Program-made: the position numbers and the translations under genes
Assembly: GCF_021596505.1 (NCBI RefSeq)
Contig: NZ_PJIZ01000032.1
Coordinates: forward strand, 1-64,000
DNA: 64,000 nt
Source of the DNA: Nostoc sp. CMAA1605
Lineage (GTDB): Bacteria; Cyanobacteriota; Cyanobacteriia; Cyanobacteriales; Nostocaceae
Direction of reading: 5' to 3'
The notes under the pieces: generated by a model
Databases searched by the model: none
What the model was told of the DNA's origin: nothing
What the model saw: only the letters and a program-made list of their open reading frames with translations
Shown here: positions 17,821-26,671 of the stretch, in pieces
Position numbering within the stretch: position 1 is the first letter of the stretch
Layout: each line of letters begins with the position of its first letter

Positions 17821-18588
17821 ATGGCTGAAACTGACATCCGTGAATCTAACACCCGCGAACCTGAAATCCGCGAATTTGTAGAATCAGAATTTACCAAACT
17901 AAGTAAATTGGTAGGGACTATACAGCCTCTACTAGAGCTAGTTAGTCTTTGGCGTTTACTGGGCTATGGTATGTTGTTTTTGGCACTATTAGACATCATT
18001 GAAATGTTTGTGCCACCAAGCTTTATGAATCCTAGTTGGGAATTTCAAACAATGGGAAGGTTGGTAAACCAAGTAGGTGTACCATTAATTGCTACATTAT
18101 TTGTATTTTCCGGTAAATTAGCAAAAAGAGGTAAATGGGAACTACCTTTATTAGCTTTATTATCTCGTTTAGCTTTGTTAGTAGCCTTACTATACCTGCT
18201 ATTAATTCCTCTAGGAGTATTTAACACGGTACGTTTGTATAATACTAATCTTGAGCAAATTAAGACCGGTTATGAGCAAAGACTTTCTCAGGCGAATCAA
18301 GTTGAACAACAGTTAAATCAAACTTCATCAACACAGATAGAGGATTTAATTAAGAGGCAGGGTGGTTCATTAAATGGGAGAAATCCTGAAGATGTAAAAA
18401 ATCAAATTCTCTCTCAATTGACACAAGCCAAGCAACAACTAAAAACCCAAAAAGAAACTAATCAGTCTTCGGTAAGTTTGAATTTAATTAAAAATTCCGT
18501 CAAGTGGAATTTAGGGGCTTTGATATCAGCAGTTTTGTTTTTTATTATCTGGAAGGAAACACGCTGGGCAAGAAGAAGAACAGCCTAG
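17821..18588 (+). CDS. HpsJ-like membrane protein, exosortase-associated
   Basis: A 255-residue protein of the HpsJ family. Layout: a charged N-terminus, three hydrophobic segments (about residues 48-63, 88-103 and 111-136), a Gln-rich coiled coil (about 140-220) and a last membrane span (about 230-245). HpsJ was named in Nostoc punctiforme as part of the hormogonium polysaccharide locus, and HpsJ-like proteins recur beside cyanoexosortases. The motility or polysaccharide role here is inferred from the family and from the exosortase pair upstream. Transcription may read through the MITE-like repeat that separates them. The biochemical function is not known. Confidence 0.8.
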   Translation: MAETDIRESNTREPEIREFVESEFTKLSKLVGTIQPLLELVSLWRLLGYGMLFLALLDIIEMFVPPSFMNPSWEFQTMGRLVNQVGVPLIATLFVFSGKLAKRGKWELPLLALLSRLALLVALLYLLLIPLGVFNTVRLYNTNLEQIKTGYEQRLSQANQVEQQLNQTSSTQIEDLIKRQGGSLNGRNPEDVKNQILSQLTQAKQQLKTQKETNQSSVSLNLIKNSVKWNLGALISAVLFFIIWKETRWARRRTA

Positions 18589-18619
18589 TGGCGTGGCAAC
18601 TCTAAAATAGTGTATTAGA

Positions 18620-18654
18620 TGTAGGTTGGGTTGAATAATGAGACTCAACCTACA
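18620..18654 (+). terminator. hairpin after HpsJ-like gene
   Basis: TGTAGGTTG ... CAACCTACA, a 9-bp stem about 30 bases after the HpsJ-like stop codon. It may act as a terminator or be one of the dispersed palindromes. Confidence 0.45.
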
Positions 18655-18700
18655 AAATTTATTGAACTGGTTGAGCTAGTAGCTAGGGATAAATTACGCC

Positions 18701-18865
18701 TGATGTTAATTAGAAAAACCTTCTATATCCAAAAAAAAGGCCATGCTTGGAGCTAATGAGACTCGGTAGGGGTGGGTTCACCGATATCATCGTTAATTGT
18801 TAATGATATTTGATTAACCCACCCCTACGAATGTCTATAGAATTACCCGATTTTAATTCACATTA
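18701..18865. repeat. MITE-like repeat family B, copy 2
   Basis: About 165 bp, ends TGATGTTAATTAG and TTTTAATTCACATTA (inverted), with central hairpin arms GTAGGGGTGGGTT / AACCCACCCCTAC. Same orientation as 9906-10070. The two copies bracket the region holding both PEP-CTERM-related clusters. Confidence 0.7.
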
Positions 18866-19065
18866 AACGTAAATTGTAATATATGTGTATTTTATTTATA
18901 TCAGGGAGTGTAAATATTTGGAATTAAGAAAAATAGAGAACACATTAAAATTTAGATAGGAGTGTTTTATGTCACGGTTATTTAAAATACCTAATTAGAC
19001 CACTGACACACCATTTAGAGAATCTAGCCTTACTGTTGGCTTCATCCAAGTGATTGCAGTTGTGA

Positions 19066-19719
19066 TTAAACTGCTACTTTTGCTTTAGCTTCTTTTTTGC
19101 CGTACTTGCGCTTTAACACGCCTAATCCTACAGTACCTACACCAAGACCAAGCATAGTGATAGGTTCGGGAACGGGTTGAGTAGGAAGTTGTGCCGTGAA
19201 TAAGGAAAGATGAGATAGATTGGGTTGTTTGCCACCGTTGTTAAGTATACCAACAGTAGACCATTTTCCGTTTGTCACAGCCTGGGTGATGTTTTCAAAC
19301 AGATACACGGAAAAACCTGTACCAGCTTTCAGACTAATAGCAAAGGGTCCTGAGATACTATTGGAACTCCATGTTCCTGTTTTAGCGTCGTCAAAACCAT
19401 CAAAAACCCCTTGATTCCCAGAGGCTTCATCTTTGCGAACCAAAGTCCAGTTGTAGCTTGTGCCAAACAGAGTGTTCAATTTACTCAGTAATGGATCACC
19501 ATTTCCTGTTACATCATTGTTATAAGGCCAAGCTGTGGAATCAGTTTCCAATTCACCCCTACAAGCAGTTGCACTAATATCGTTAGAACCAGATGTGTAA
19601 GTAACATCTGTCACTTGACATATAGCAGTAGTGATAGCATTAGCTGGTGAAGCATTTGCACCAACCGCAATGCTTGCTCCTAATAATAGAGCAGACAAAA
19701 CTGAAGTATGTTTCATCAT
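19066..19719 (-). CDS. PEP-CTERM sorting-domain protein
   Basis: A 217-residue secreted protein. Signal peptide about 1-28 (ending SPANA). The mature part contains an early Cys pair (about residues 34 and 53) and no enzyme motif. The sorting signal is intact: VPEP at 183-186, hydrophobic span 187-201, basic tail LKRKYGKKEAKAK. The tail closely resembles that of the 11764 protein, as expected for substrates of one exosortase. It is convergent with the exosortase operon. ATG at 19716 is an equally plausible start (MKHTS). Likely a matrix or surface protein; role unknown. Confidence 0.9.
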   Translation of the reverse strand: MMKHTSVLSALLLGASIAVGANASPANAITTAICQVTDVTYTSGSNDISATACRGELETDSTAWPYNNDVTGNGDPLLSKLNTLFGTSYNWTLVRKDEASGNQGVFDGFDDAKTGTWSSNSISGPFAISLKAGTGFSVYLFENITQAVTNGKWSTVGILNNGGKQPNLSHLSLFTAQLPTQPVPEPITMLGLGVGTVGLGVLKRKYGKKEAKAKVAV

Positions 19720-19990
19720 CTTTTAGAAACCGAAAATACAGTGTTTTCAACATATAGTGAAACTACCAGTCAGTCAAATAGATATATTTGATAACTTCAT
19801 CAAATACTTGTCAAAATTACATAGTTAATTACTCTAATATTCAATTATTTTTGAGAAAATTTGCTAGTTATTTAATAATAGTGGTGCGTTACGACTAAAT
19901 ATCATTTTTTAACACGCTCAAATCCTTGCAAAGCCCTAATACACCTTACTAGCGTGTCAAGCTTTAAATTTTGCATTAAAGAATTGATTT

Positions 19991-20020
19991 TATCCGCGTT
20001 TATCGGCGTTTATCTGCGTT
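19991..20020. repeat. short tandem repeat, 10-bp unit
   Basis: Three units of the form TATCNGCGTT in a row. It is a common tandem motif in cyanobacterial intergenic DNA; no function seen. Confidence 0.55.
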
Positions 20021-20198
20021 CAACTTCTTCCAGAAAATTCACCATTTAAGGCTTGCCACACCACTACTTAATAATTTTTCTTCCAAGCTGCTAGCTATTT
20101 TCAGGCAGAAATAGGGAACAGTAAACATTTGCCAGTAAAATTTCTGGCGAAATAATACAACACCCTACAGCGTCAGGACTGATAATTGATAGCTGATA

Positions 20199-20322
20199 TA
20201 AGTAGAACAGGAAAATAATTCAAGGTTTTTCGTGAGAACTTTAGTTCTCTCTGCGAAACGCTCCGCGAACAAAAAAGGACTAAAGTCCTTACTACAAACT
20301 GATATTATTTTTAAATTGCTTA
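20199..20322. repeat. MITE-like repeat family A, copy 3 (inverted)
   Basis: Starts TAAGTAGAAC and runs AATAATTCAAGGTT, as the reverse complement of the other copies. It has a core GAGAACTTTAGTTCTC, a small GC-rich insert (CTGCGAAACGCTCCGCGAAC) at the same place as the insert of copy 1, and AAGGACTAAAGTCCTT. The far end is degenerate and meets the stop codon of the BY-kinase gene. Confidence 0.6.
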
Positions 20323-22473
20323 ACTATTACTAACTACACCCAAAATATTCAACGGTAAAATTCTTAAATAATCTAAGGCTTGCTCAATTACAGAGGCATC
20401 TGTTTTACTTATCCTCACCACCACCAATACCCCATCTGTATGGGGTGATATGACACTAACATCAGATAATCCAAAGAAATGGGGAGCATCATAAATTACT
20501 AAATCATAATCATTCTGGAAGTCTGTCATTAGTTGCCTCATTTTATCAGAAGCAAGTAACTTGATCGGATCATCTGGTGCTGGCCCCGCAGTGATTAAAG
20601 ATAATTGCTCCATAGAGGGTAGTTTCTGAATAACTTCACTGACTGGTAAATTTGTTGATAGTAGACTACTTAATCCCCATAGATTTTTTAAATTTGCTAG
20701 GTTGTGAATCATGGGTTGGCGAAGATTGGCATCTACCAGTAGTACCCGAAATCCCATTGCTGTAGCTGTTTGCGCTAGATAAAAGGCGACGATTGATTTG
20801 CCATCACCAGCCATGACTGAACTAATGACTAAAGAACGCACTTGGGCATTAGGTTTAATTTGTTGAATATTGGTATAAAGGAATCTTAACGCATCTAAAA
20901 AATCGTTGGAATAACTGCTATATTCTTGTGCGATCGCTACATTTGCATCTTCAGTATCTCCACTATCTTCTAGTGAGGATCTGAATATTTTAAGCTGAGG
21001 AAACTTTGATTTGGTAGTACGAGATTGAATGGCTTTGACTTCGTTATCAAAAGGAACATTCCCTAATAAGGGGAAGTTTACTTTCTTTTTCAGCTTCAGT
21101 ACACTATGATAAGTGTTGTCTGTTTTCTCCAGTAAAATAGCTACTCCTAAACCAGCCGCGATACTGCCAAATAATCCTATAATTAAATTACGTAATCTGT
21201 TAGCACCAGCAACCAACTTTGGCTGACTAGGTGGTTGAACTAACTGCCAACCCAACTCTGTTTGCGATATTTGAATTTGCAAAGTTTCGCGGGTTGATAA
21301 AAAACGATTCAGACTTTCATTAGCAAATTGTAATTTACGCTGAATTTCTGTATACCTGCGGATTAAAATTGGTACTTGCTTACGCTGTTGTTCTAGTTGC
21401 CGTGCTATTTGGGTAACTTCTTGCCCTTGTACTTCTAAAGCTTGAATCTGAGTATTTAACTGTGCTGCTCTTACATTCAAAAAACGCTTTTCTTCTTGCA
21501 ACAATACTGGCAACAAACTATCTCTTTTTTCCTTCAAAGTTTTCAACCTGGGGTTTTCTTCCTGCAACAGTGTTGATTCTGTAGCGATTAAAGTATCTAA
21601 TTGTGTGACTTGACTTAAGAGTTGTTGATACAAAGAAGCATCATTAAGTACAGTTTTTCTACCTTTTTCTGTCTGTAGCAGACTTAATTGATCACGCAGT
21701 TGAGTTAACTGTAAATCAATATTTTGCTTGTTGCTAGCTAAAGAACTGGCTTGGCTATCCAATGAAGTTCCGTAGCTTTCTGGATCATTAAAATTATATC
21801 TTTGGCGGAAAAATTGCAGTTCTTGCTGGATTTGATCAACTCGGTTTTGAATAGATGGTAATTGATCATTAATAAATTTAATTCCTTGACGCAATTTAGT
21901 CTGCCGTCTTTCTTGACTATATTCTAAATAGTCTTTCGACAGTAACTCTAATACTTTTGTTACTTCATTGGGATCGTTGCTGCGATACTTTGTCTCTATA
22001 ATTTTAGTTTCTCCTACCCGATTAATAGTTAGAGATTGAATGAGGGACGGATAGGAGATATCTGGATAAGAAATTCTCAATTTCTGGAGTGTATTTCGCA
22101 TCACTTCAGGACTTTTTAGGACTAGAATTTGGCTATCGTAATCTAGTTGTGAGTTGTTTGAATTTTTCTCTTGAACAATAGTTACTACATCGCTATCATT
22201 ACTAACTGGTTCGGCCAACATGAAAAAATTGCTTTCATATTCTATTTTTGGTTTACTGAGCAGAACATTGATAGACACAGCTACCATCACAGTTACGGAT
22301 ACACCGACGATAACTAGCGATCGCCTCTTGACTACGTTTAGCCAATCCCTGATACTAAAATTCTCTTGTTCTTCCTCACTCCAAGGAACGGGAACTGGTT
22401 GAGGTTGAGGTAATAAAGGTTGAGATGCCCCATTTTGTTCAGAGTTGACTGCTTTGTAAGGTTGGTTACTCAT
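20320..22473 (-). CDS. Wzc-like polysaccharide co-polymerase / BY-kinase
   Basis: Inner-membrane chain-length regulator fused to a cytoplasmic bacterial tyrosine kinase, 717 residues. Pro-rich N-terminus, first membrane span about residues 52-72, Wzz domain and long periplasmic coiled coil (about 75-425), second span about 435-450, then the P-loop kinase: Walker A SSVMAGDGKS (near 555), Walker A' VLLVDANLRQP (near 577) and Walker B DLVIYDAPHF (near 659). In known systems it controls export and chain length by autophosphorylation of a C-terminal Tyr cluster. Here the protein ends at ILGVVSNS with no Tyr-rich tail, exactly where a MITE-like repeat begins. It is divergent from the glycosyltransferase operon. 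Confidence 0.9.
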   Translation of the reverse strand: MSNQPYKAVNSEQNGASQPLLPQPQPVPVPWSEEEQENFSIRDWLNVVKRRSLVIVGVSVTVMVAVSINVLLSKPKIEYESNFFMLAEPVSNDSDVVTIVQEKNSNNSQLDYDSQILVLKSPEVMRNTLQKLRISYPDISYPSLIQSLTINRVGETKIIETKYRSNDPNEVTKVLELLSKDYLEYSQERRQTKLRQGIKFINDQLPSIQNRVDQIQQELQFFRQRYNFNDPESYGTSLDSQASSLASNKQNIDLQLTQLRDQLSLLQTEKGRKTVLNDASLYQQLLSQVTQLDTLIATESTLLQEENPRLKTLKEKRDSLLPVLLQEEKRFLNVRAAQLNTQIQALEVQGQEVTQIARQLEQQRKQVPILIRRYTEIQRKLQFANESLNRFLSTRETLQIQISQTELGWQLVQPPSQPKLVAGANRLRNLIIGLFGSIAAGLGVAILLEKTDNTYHSVLKLKKKVNFPLLGNVPFDNEVKAIQSRTTKSKFPQLKIFRSSLEDSGDTEDANVAIAQEYSSYSNDFLDALRFLYTNIQQIKPNAQVRSLVISSVMAGDGKSIVAFYLAQTATAMGFRVLLVDANLRQPMIHNLANLKNLWGLSSLLSTNLPVSEVIQKLPSMEQLSLITAGPAPDDPIKLLASDKMRQLMTDFQNDYDLVIYDAPHFFGLSDVSVISPHTDGVLVVVRISKTDASVIEQALDYLRILPLNILGVVSNS

Positions 22474-23601
22474 TATGTTTTAATTGTTTGTTTAATTATT
22501 TGTAATAAGTTTGCTCTAGTCTCTTGCACATAAGATTTACATATACCAATGATGAGTTTTTATTACCTATAAACAAAGACAATAATTTCAAGATACGAAA
22601 AGTGATTTAATATACAGTTTATTGTTGTAAACTTTGCAACTTGAAATCAACCCCATCTACTACACAAATATTAATTTATATAACACTCTTGTATTATAAA
22701 GATTTCATTATTCTACTTATCGTTCACCCCGTCAGCTACTTTAATTAAGTATAAATTACTAGAATGTTTAGCTGGCAAGCCATGATCAAGAGCATTGCAT
22801 CGCCAAGGATGAGAGAGCGATTAGTATTTTAATTCACCACTTACCACTCACCAGTTTCAACCGAGAAAGTTTCATACTAATTAAAACTATTTTTTTATGA
22901 AGAAGGGTTTGAAAAAGTTTAGATGAAAATAAAGTTTAGATGAAGAATACCAGTCAACTTTAAAACATGGTATCTTGTATCTCGTAGTCACACTTAAGTA
23001 ATACTGAAAAATTTCGGAGATACAATAGTCACTATATTCCCAAAAAATAATTACGGTAAGAATCAGACTCCCAGTAGAAGCAACAGATTCATAAAAAGGT
23101 GATCATCATAACTAAAAGACTTTCGGCTTGTAGATTAGAGTTGACTTACTGCACTCTCGAATATTGAATCTTTTGCATCTAAATAGCTAGTAACCCAAAA
23201 AGCAAATTTTCACAGATAATCACCTTCGTAAAAATTTGCATTGCCAATCCCTAAAAAGTTCTCTAGAGGTTGCCTTAAAAGTGTTAGATATGCGACTTTA
23301 AGGCAAAATGTCTTCTTCCATCTAGTGATTTTTCATGATTTTGCTTTTTTGTTTATTACTTGTGTTCCCTAAAAAGTAAAAACTGGAATTATTGAGCTAG
23401 ATACAATAGCTGAAACAACATCAGCGATACAAGCACTATTAAAGTGCTATTACTGGTATCTTAGTAAAGCTATTAGCTTCAGCAATTATAACTAAATTTA
23501 TAAGAAGCGACTCAAGGGAGAAGAGTAACATCCATTAATGGCTTGAGCAGTTCGGTAGTGTGTTCAAAAGAAATTGTAGTTTGTCACATAGGACACAGCC
23601 G
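22474..23601. other. 1.1-kb divergent intergenic region
   Basis: No gene supported. It separates the BY-kinase from the start of the large glycosyltransferase operon and must hold both promoters. Notable items are the direct repeat AAGTTTAGATGAA (about 22915-22943), a 12-bp-stem hairpin (23270-23306) and a small hairpin AGCACT/AGTGCT (23432-23448). The length suggests a regulated, long 5' leader. Confidence 0.5.
23270..23306 (+). promoter_or_regulatory. leader hairpin upstream of glycosyltransferase operon
   Basis: TTGCCTTAAAAGT pairs with ACTTTAAGGCAA (one bulge) around a 12-base loop, about 300 bases before the first gene of the operon. It could be an attenuator or the terminator of a small upstream RNA. 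There is no proof of either. Confidence 0.35.
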
Positions 23602-24951
23602 ATGAGACTAAATGAATGGATTAATAAAAAAATTGTACAATCCATTTCTATACCTATAGAAAATCAATATACAACTCCTGTAAAAACACCCAAATTCATT
23701 AAATTATGTGTTGTTAATCAGTTTTTCCCTCCAGATTATGCTCCGACAGGACAGTTGATTGAGGAACTAGTTAAACAGTTGGGGCAACAAGGAGTCAATA
23801 TTGAGGTGTTCACTAGCCAACCTGGCTATGCGTTTCAATCTCAGACAGCGCAAGGACTTGAGTGGGTAGACAGAATCAGAATACAGAGATCCCGTACTGC
23901 TCAAATGTGGCCAGGAAGGATTCGTGGTAAAGCTGTTAATGGTGTCCTCTACACATTACGGGCTTTACTGCATATGTTTAGAGCGTGGCGGCGTAACAAT
24001 ATATTATTAGTCACTACAGCCCCTCCATTTTTACCAGTTATAGGATATTTAGCATATTTATTGTTTCGATTACCTTATGTCTGCATAGTTTATGATCTTT
24101 ATCCAGATATTGCGATCGCTCTTGGGGTAGTTTCCCAAAGCAGTTGGCTAGCGCGCTTATGGCATGAAGTTAACAAGCGAGTTTGGTTAAATTCTCAAGG
24201 GGTTGTCGTACTGAGTCCAGCGATGAAGGAACGCATAGTAACTCACTGTCCTGAAGTTGCTGATAAGGTGTCGGTGATACATAGCTGGGCTAACCCAGAT
24301 GCAATTGTACCAATTCCCAAGGAAGAAAACTGGTTTGCTCATGAGTATGGTTTAGTCAATAAATTTACCGTACTGTACTCTGGAAATATGGGTCGCTGCC
24401 ATGATATTGAAACAATGTTAGAAGCTGCAAAGCAATTGCAGGATGAGCCAATTCAGTTTGTCTGCATTGGTGGCGGGGCTAAACGCAAGGAATTAATCAA
24501 TAAGGTAAATCAATTAGGTTTGAACAATTTCACCTTCTTACCTTATCAAGATAAGGAGGTACTGCCCTATTCCTTAACAGCTTGTGACTTATCATTAGTG
24601 AGCGTAGATACAACGACAGAGGGTTTAGTAGCCCCTAGTAAATTTTACTCAGCCTTAGCATCTGGGCGACCAATTGCGGTGATTTGCTCCCAGTCTTCAT
24701 ATCTCAAAGAACTAGTAGCTGATGCTAATTGCGGTAGCACATTTGACAATGGAGATGGGGAAGGGTTAGCACAATTTATTCGCTTTCTCAGACGTGATCC
24801 CCAAATAGGTGAACGCATGGGTAAAGCAGGCCGACAATATTTGCGATCGCACTTTACCCCAAAAGTCATCTCTCAACAATACTTACGTGTGTTGCAACAG
24901 GCAGTATCATCAGAGCAAGTCATGAAAGTATCTGAAGGTAATGTAAAGTAA
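23602..24951 (+). CDS. family 4 glycosyltransferase (WcaI-like)
   Basis: Retaining GT-B glycosyltransferase of about 449 residues, first gene of the long locus. The N-terminal domain begins VVNQFFPPDYAPTGQLIEEL, typical of WcaI-type colanic-acid enzymes, and continues to TTAPPFLPVIGYLAYLL, a hydrophobic stretch for membrane contact. The C-terminal GT1 domain has VLYSGNMGRCHDIE and APSKFYSALASGRPIAVI for nucleotide-sugar binding. A GTG at 23560 would add 14 residues, but ATG at 23602 has AGGA ten bases upstream and is preferred. It probably adds a sugar to a lipid-linked intermediate; the sugar is not readable. Confidence 0.88.
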   Translation: MRLNEWINKKIVQSISIPIENQYTTPVKTPKFIKLCVVNQFFPPDYAPTGQLIEELVKQLGQQGVNIEVFTSQPGYAFQSQTAQGLEWVDRIRIQRSRTAQMWPGRIRGKAVNGVLYTLRALLHMFRAWRRNNILLVTTAPPFLPVIGYLAYLLFRLPYVCIVYDLYPDIAIALGVVSQSSWLARLWHEVNKRVWLNSQGVVVLSPAMKERIVTHCPEVADKVSVIHSWANPDAIVPIPKEENWFAHEYGLVNKFTVLYSGNMGRCHDIETMLEAAKQLQDEPIQFVCIGGGAKRKELINKVNQLGLNNFTFLPYQDKEVLPYSLTACDLSLVSVDTTTEGLVAPSKFYSALASGRPIAVICSQSSYLKELVADANCGSTFDNGDGEGLAQFIRFLRRDPQIGERMGKAGRQYLRSHFTPKVISQQYLRVLQQAVSSEQVMKVSEGNVK

Positions 24952-25281
24952 TCATATTGTGGTTATTAAAGTTTGGTAATTTACCAGAAACATCAAATAA
25001 ATACAGACACAAATGTTCAACTACATGGTATAAAATTCACATGAGACAAATACGAAGTTCAGAGCTTAATTGAAACACATAGATTTCAACTATCAGTTCT
25101 GGAAAGCGTGTAAAATCTCTGACTGAAATTTACATATTAAGTAACAGAAAGAGATAGACTCATCATCGTAATTGAATATTTAGTTGGTCTTTTTGAGGAG
25201 TTGGGCTTCGATGGTCTTATTGATCTCAGTCCCTCCAAACTAGCCTTCCTTGATCATAGTTATCTATAACAGGAGGTGGAA
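24952..25281. other. 330-bp intergenic region
   Basis: No gene or clear repeat seen; AT-rich. It ends in a strong Shine-Dalgarno sequence AGGAGG (25271-25276) belonging to the next gene. Confidence 0.4.
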
Positions 25282-25710
25282 TTGCAGAGAAGGTGTGACC
25301 GAAATCGGAAACGTTCAAAACGCAGAGCGATTTACTGTCCGATTCATGGCTGCTATCTTGATAGCGTCAGCCAGAAATATAGAATCTTTGCTGACCAAGC
25401 CAGTCAACTACAACAACGAGGTATGAGCCGACGGAGTGCCTTGATGTTAGTAGCGAATCAAACAGCAGTTCTCATAGAAGGAGAATGGCTAGAAGCTTTT
25501 TGGTGTGAACAGTGTCAACAGACTAAATGGTATTACGTTCGTAAATCTGATGAGCGTACTTATGACATTTCCTTAGCACCGCCAGAACTATGGCAACAAG
25601 CAACAGGAGTAATTCACTCCGAGGGAAACCCTTCTGTGAGTGAATTTACCCGCCGCAGTGCTAGGGATCTTTCCTATCAAGGTCTTAACGGTTTCCAGTT
25701 TGTAACCTAA
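25282..25710 (+). CDS. small zinc-ribbon-like protein, unknown
   Basis: About 142 residues, basic N-terminus, with a YCPIHGCYLD pair (CxxH) and FWCEQCQQTKWYYV (CxxC) spaced like a zinc-binding ribbon. A GTG at 25276 is in frame but overlaps the AGGAGG motif, so TTG at 25282, five bases after it, is the better start. No catalytic motif is seen. It lies between the first glycosyltransferase and the ABC exporter permease and is probably co-transcribed with them. I do not recognise a named family; a regulatory or nucleic-acid-binding role is possible. Confidence 0.6.
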   Translation: MQRRCDRNRKRSKRRAIYCPIHGCYLDSVSQKYRIFADQASQLQQRGMSRRSALMLVANQTAVLIEGEWLEAFWCEQCQQTKWYYVRKSDERTYDISLAPPELWQQATGVIHSEGNPSVSEFTRRSARDLSYQGLNGFQFVT

Positions 25711-25754
25711 GCCGATAAAGCTATTTTAAAATATTAATCTTCAATCAATAACCT

Positions 25755-26597
25755 ATGAGTAGTACAAATATTAGCTCTAAATCAGAGTTGGTGATTGAAG
25801 CTGGGCGCACCGAGCAGCAGTATTGGAAAGATATCTGGCGTTATCGAGAATTATTCTATTTTCTCGCCTGGCGTGACATTTTGGTAAGGTATAAACAAAC
25901 TGCGATCGGGATTGCTTGGGCATTAATTCGCCCCTTTCTAACGATGGTAGTGTTTTCAGTCGTGTTTGGAAAGTTAGCACAATTACCTTCCCAGGGTGCG
26001 CCTTATCCGATTTTAGTATTTTCAGCAATGTTGCCTTGGCAATTTTTTGCTAATTCTCTTTCCGAGTGCAGCAATAGTTTGATAGGTAATGCCAATTTAA
26101 TTTCCAAAGTATATTTTCCTCGCCTAATTGTCCCTACCAGTGCAGTGGTAGTTAGCTTTGTAGACTTCATGATTTCGGGGATAATCTTACTAGGATTAAT
26201 GGCTTGGTATAACTACATTCCAACTTGGAGGATTATCACCTTACCATTTTTTATTGCCATTGCCTTTGCCGCTTCAATGGGTGCAGGATTATGGCTGGCT
26301 TCTTTAAATGTTAAATATAGAGATTTTCGTTATATCGTCCCATTTATTGTGCAATTTGGATTATACATATCACCAGTAGGATTTAGTAGTACCATAGTTC
26401 CTGAACAGTGGCGGTTTTTATACTCCTTAAATCCAATTGTTGGTGTAATTGATGGTTTTCGTTGGGCGATTTTAGGGGGAGAATCGAACTTGTATTTACC
26501 TGGATTTTTGCTATCTTTGGGTTTAGTATTTCTATTATTTGTTAGTGGGATTTGGTACTTCCGCAAAATGGAACGAACATTTGCAGATGTGATCTAA
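25755..26597 (+). CDS. ABC-2 type polysaccharide export permease (Wzm-like)
   Basis: Integral membrane subunit, 280 residues, six hydrophobic segments, ABC-2 permease of the Wzm/TagG type. The N-terminus has the conserved YRELFYFLAWRDILVRYKQT amphipathic region, and the later AIGIAWALIRPFLTMVVFSVVFG and RYIVPFIVQFGLYISPVGF regions are characteristic. With the ATPase at 27532 it would export a lipid-linked polysaccharide across the inner membrane. The pair is split by an Uma2-type gene, which is unusual because wzm and wzt are normally adjacent. Confidence 0.93.
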   Translation: MSSTNISSKSELVIEAGRTEQQYWKDIWRYRELFYFLAWRDILVRYKQTAIGIAWALIRPFLTMVVFSVVFGKLAQLPSQGAPYPILVFSAMLPWQFFANSLSECSNSLIGNANLISKVYFPRLIVPTSAVVVSFVDFMISGIILLGLMAWYNYIPTWRIITLPFFIAIAFAASMGAGLWLASLNVKYRDFRYIVPFIVQFGLYISPVGFSSTIVPEQWRFLYSLNPIVGVIDGFRWAILGGESNLYLPGFLLSLGLVFLLFVSGIWYFRKMERTFADVI

Positions 26598-26671
26598 TTT
26601 TAAAGATAACTGTCTGGACTCTCCAGCCTTCACCTACAATAAAGTAGATAATTCTGGCAATCAAAACTGGT

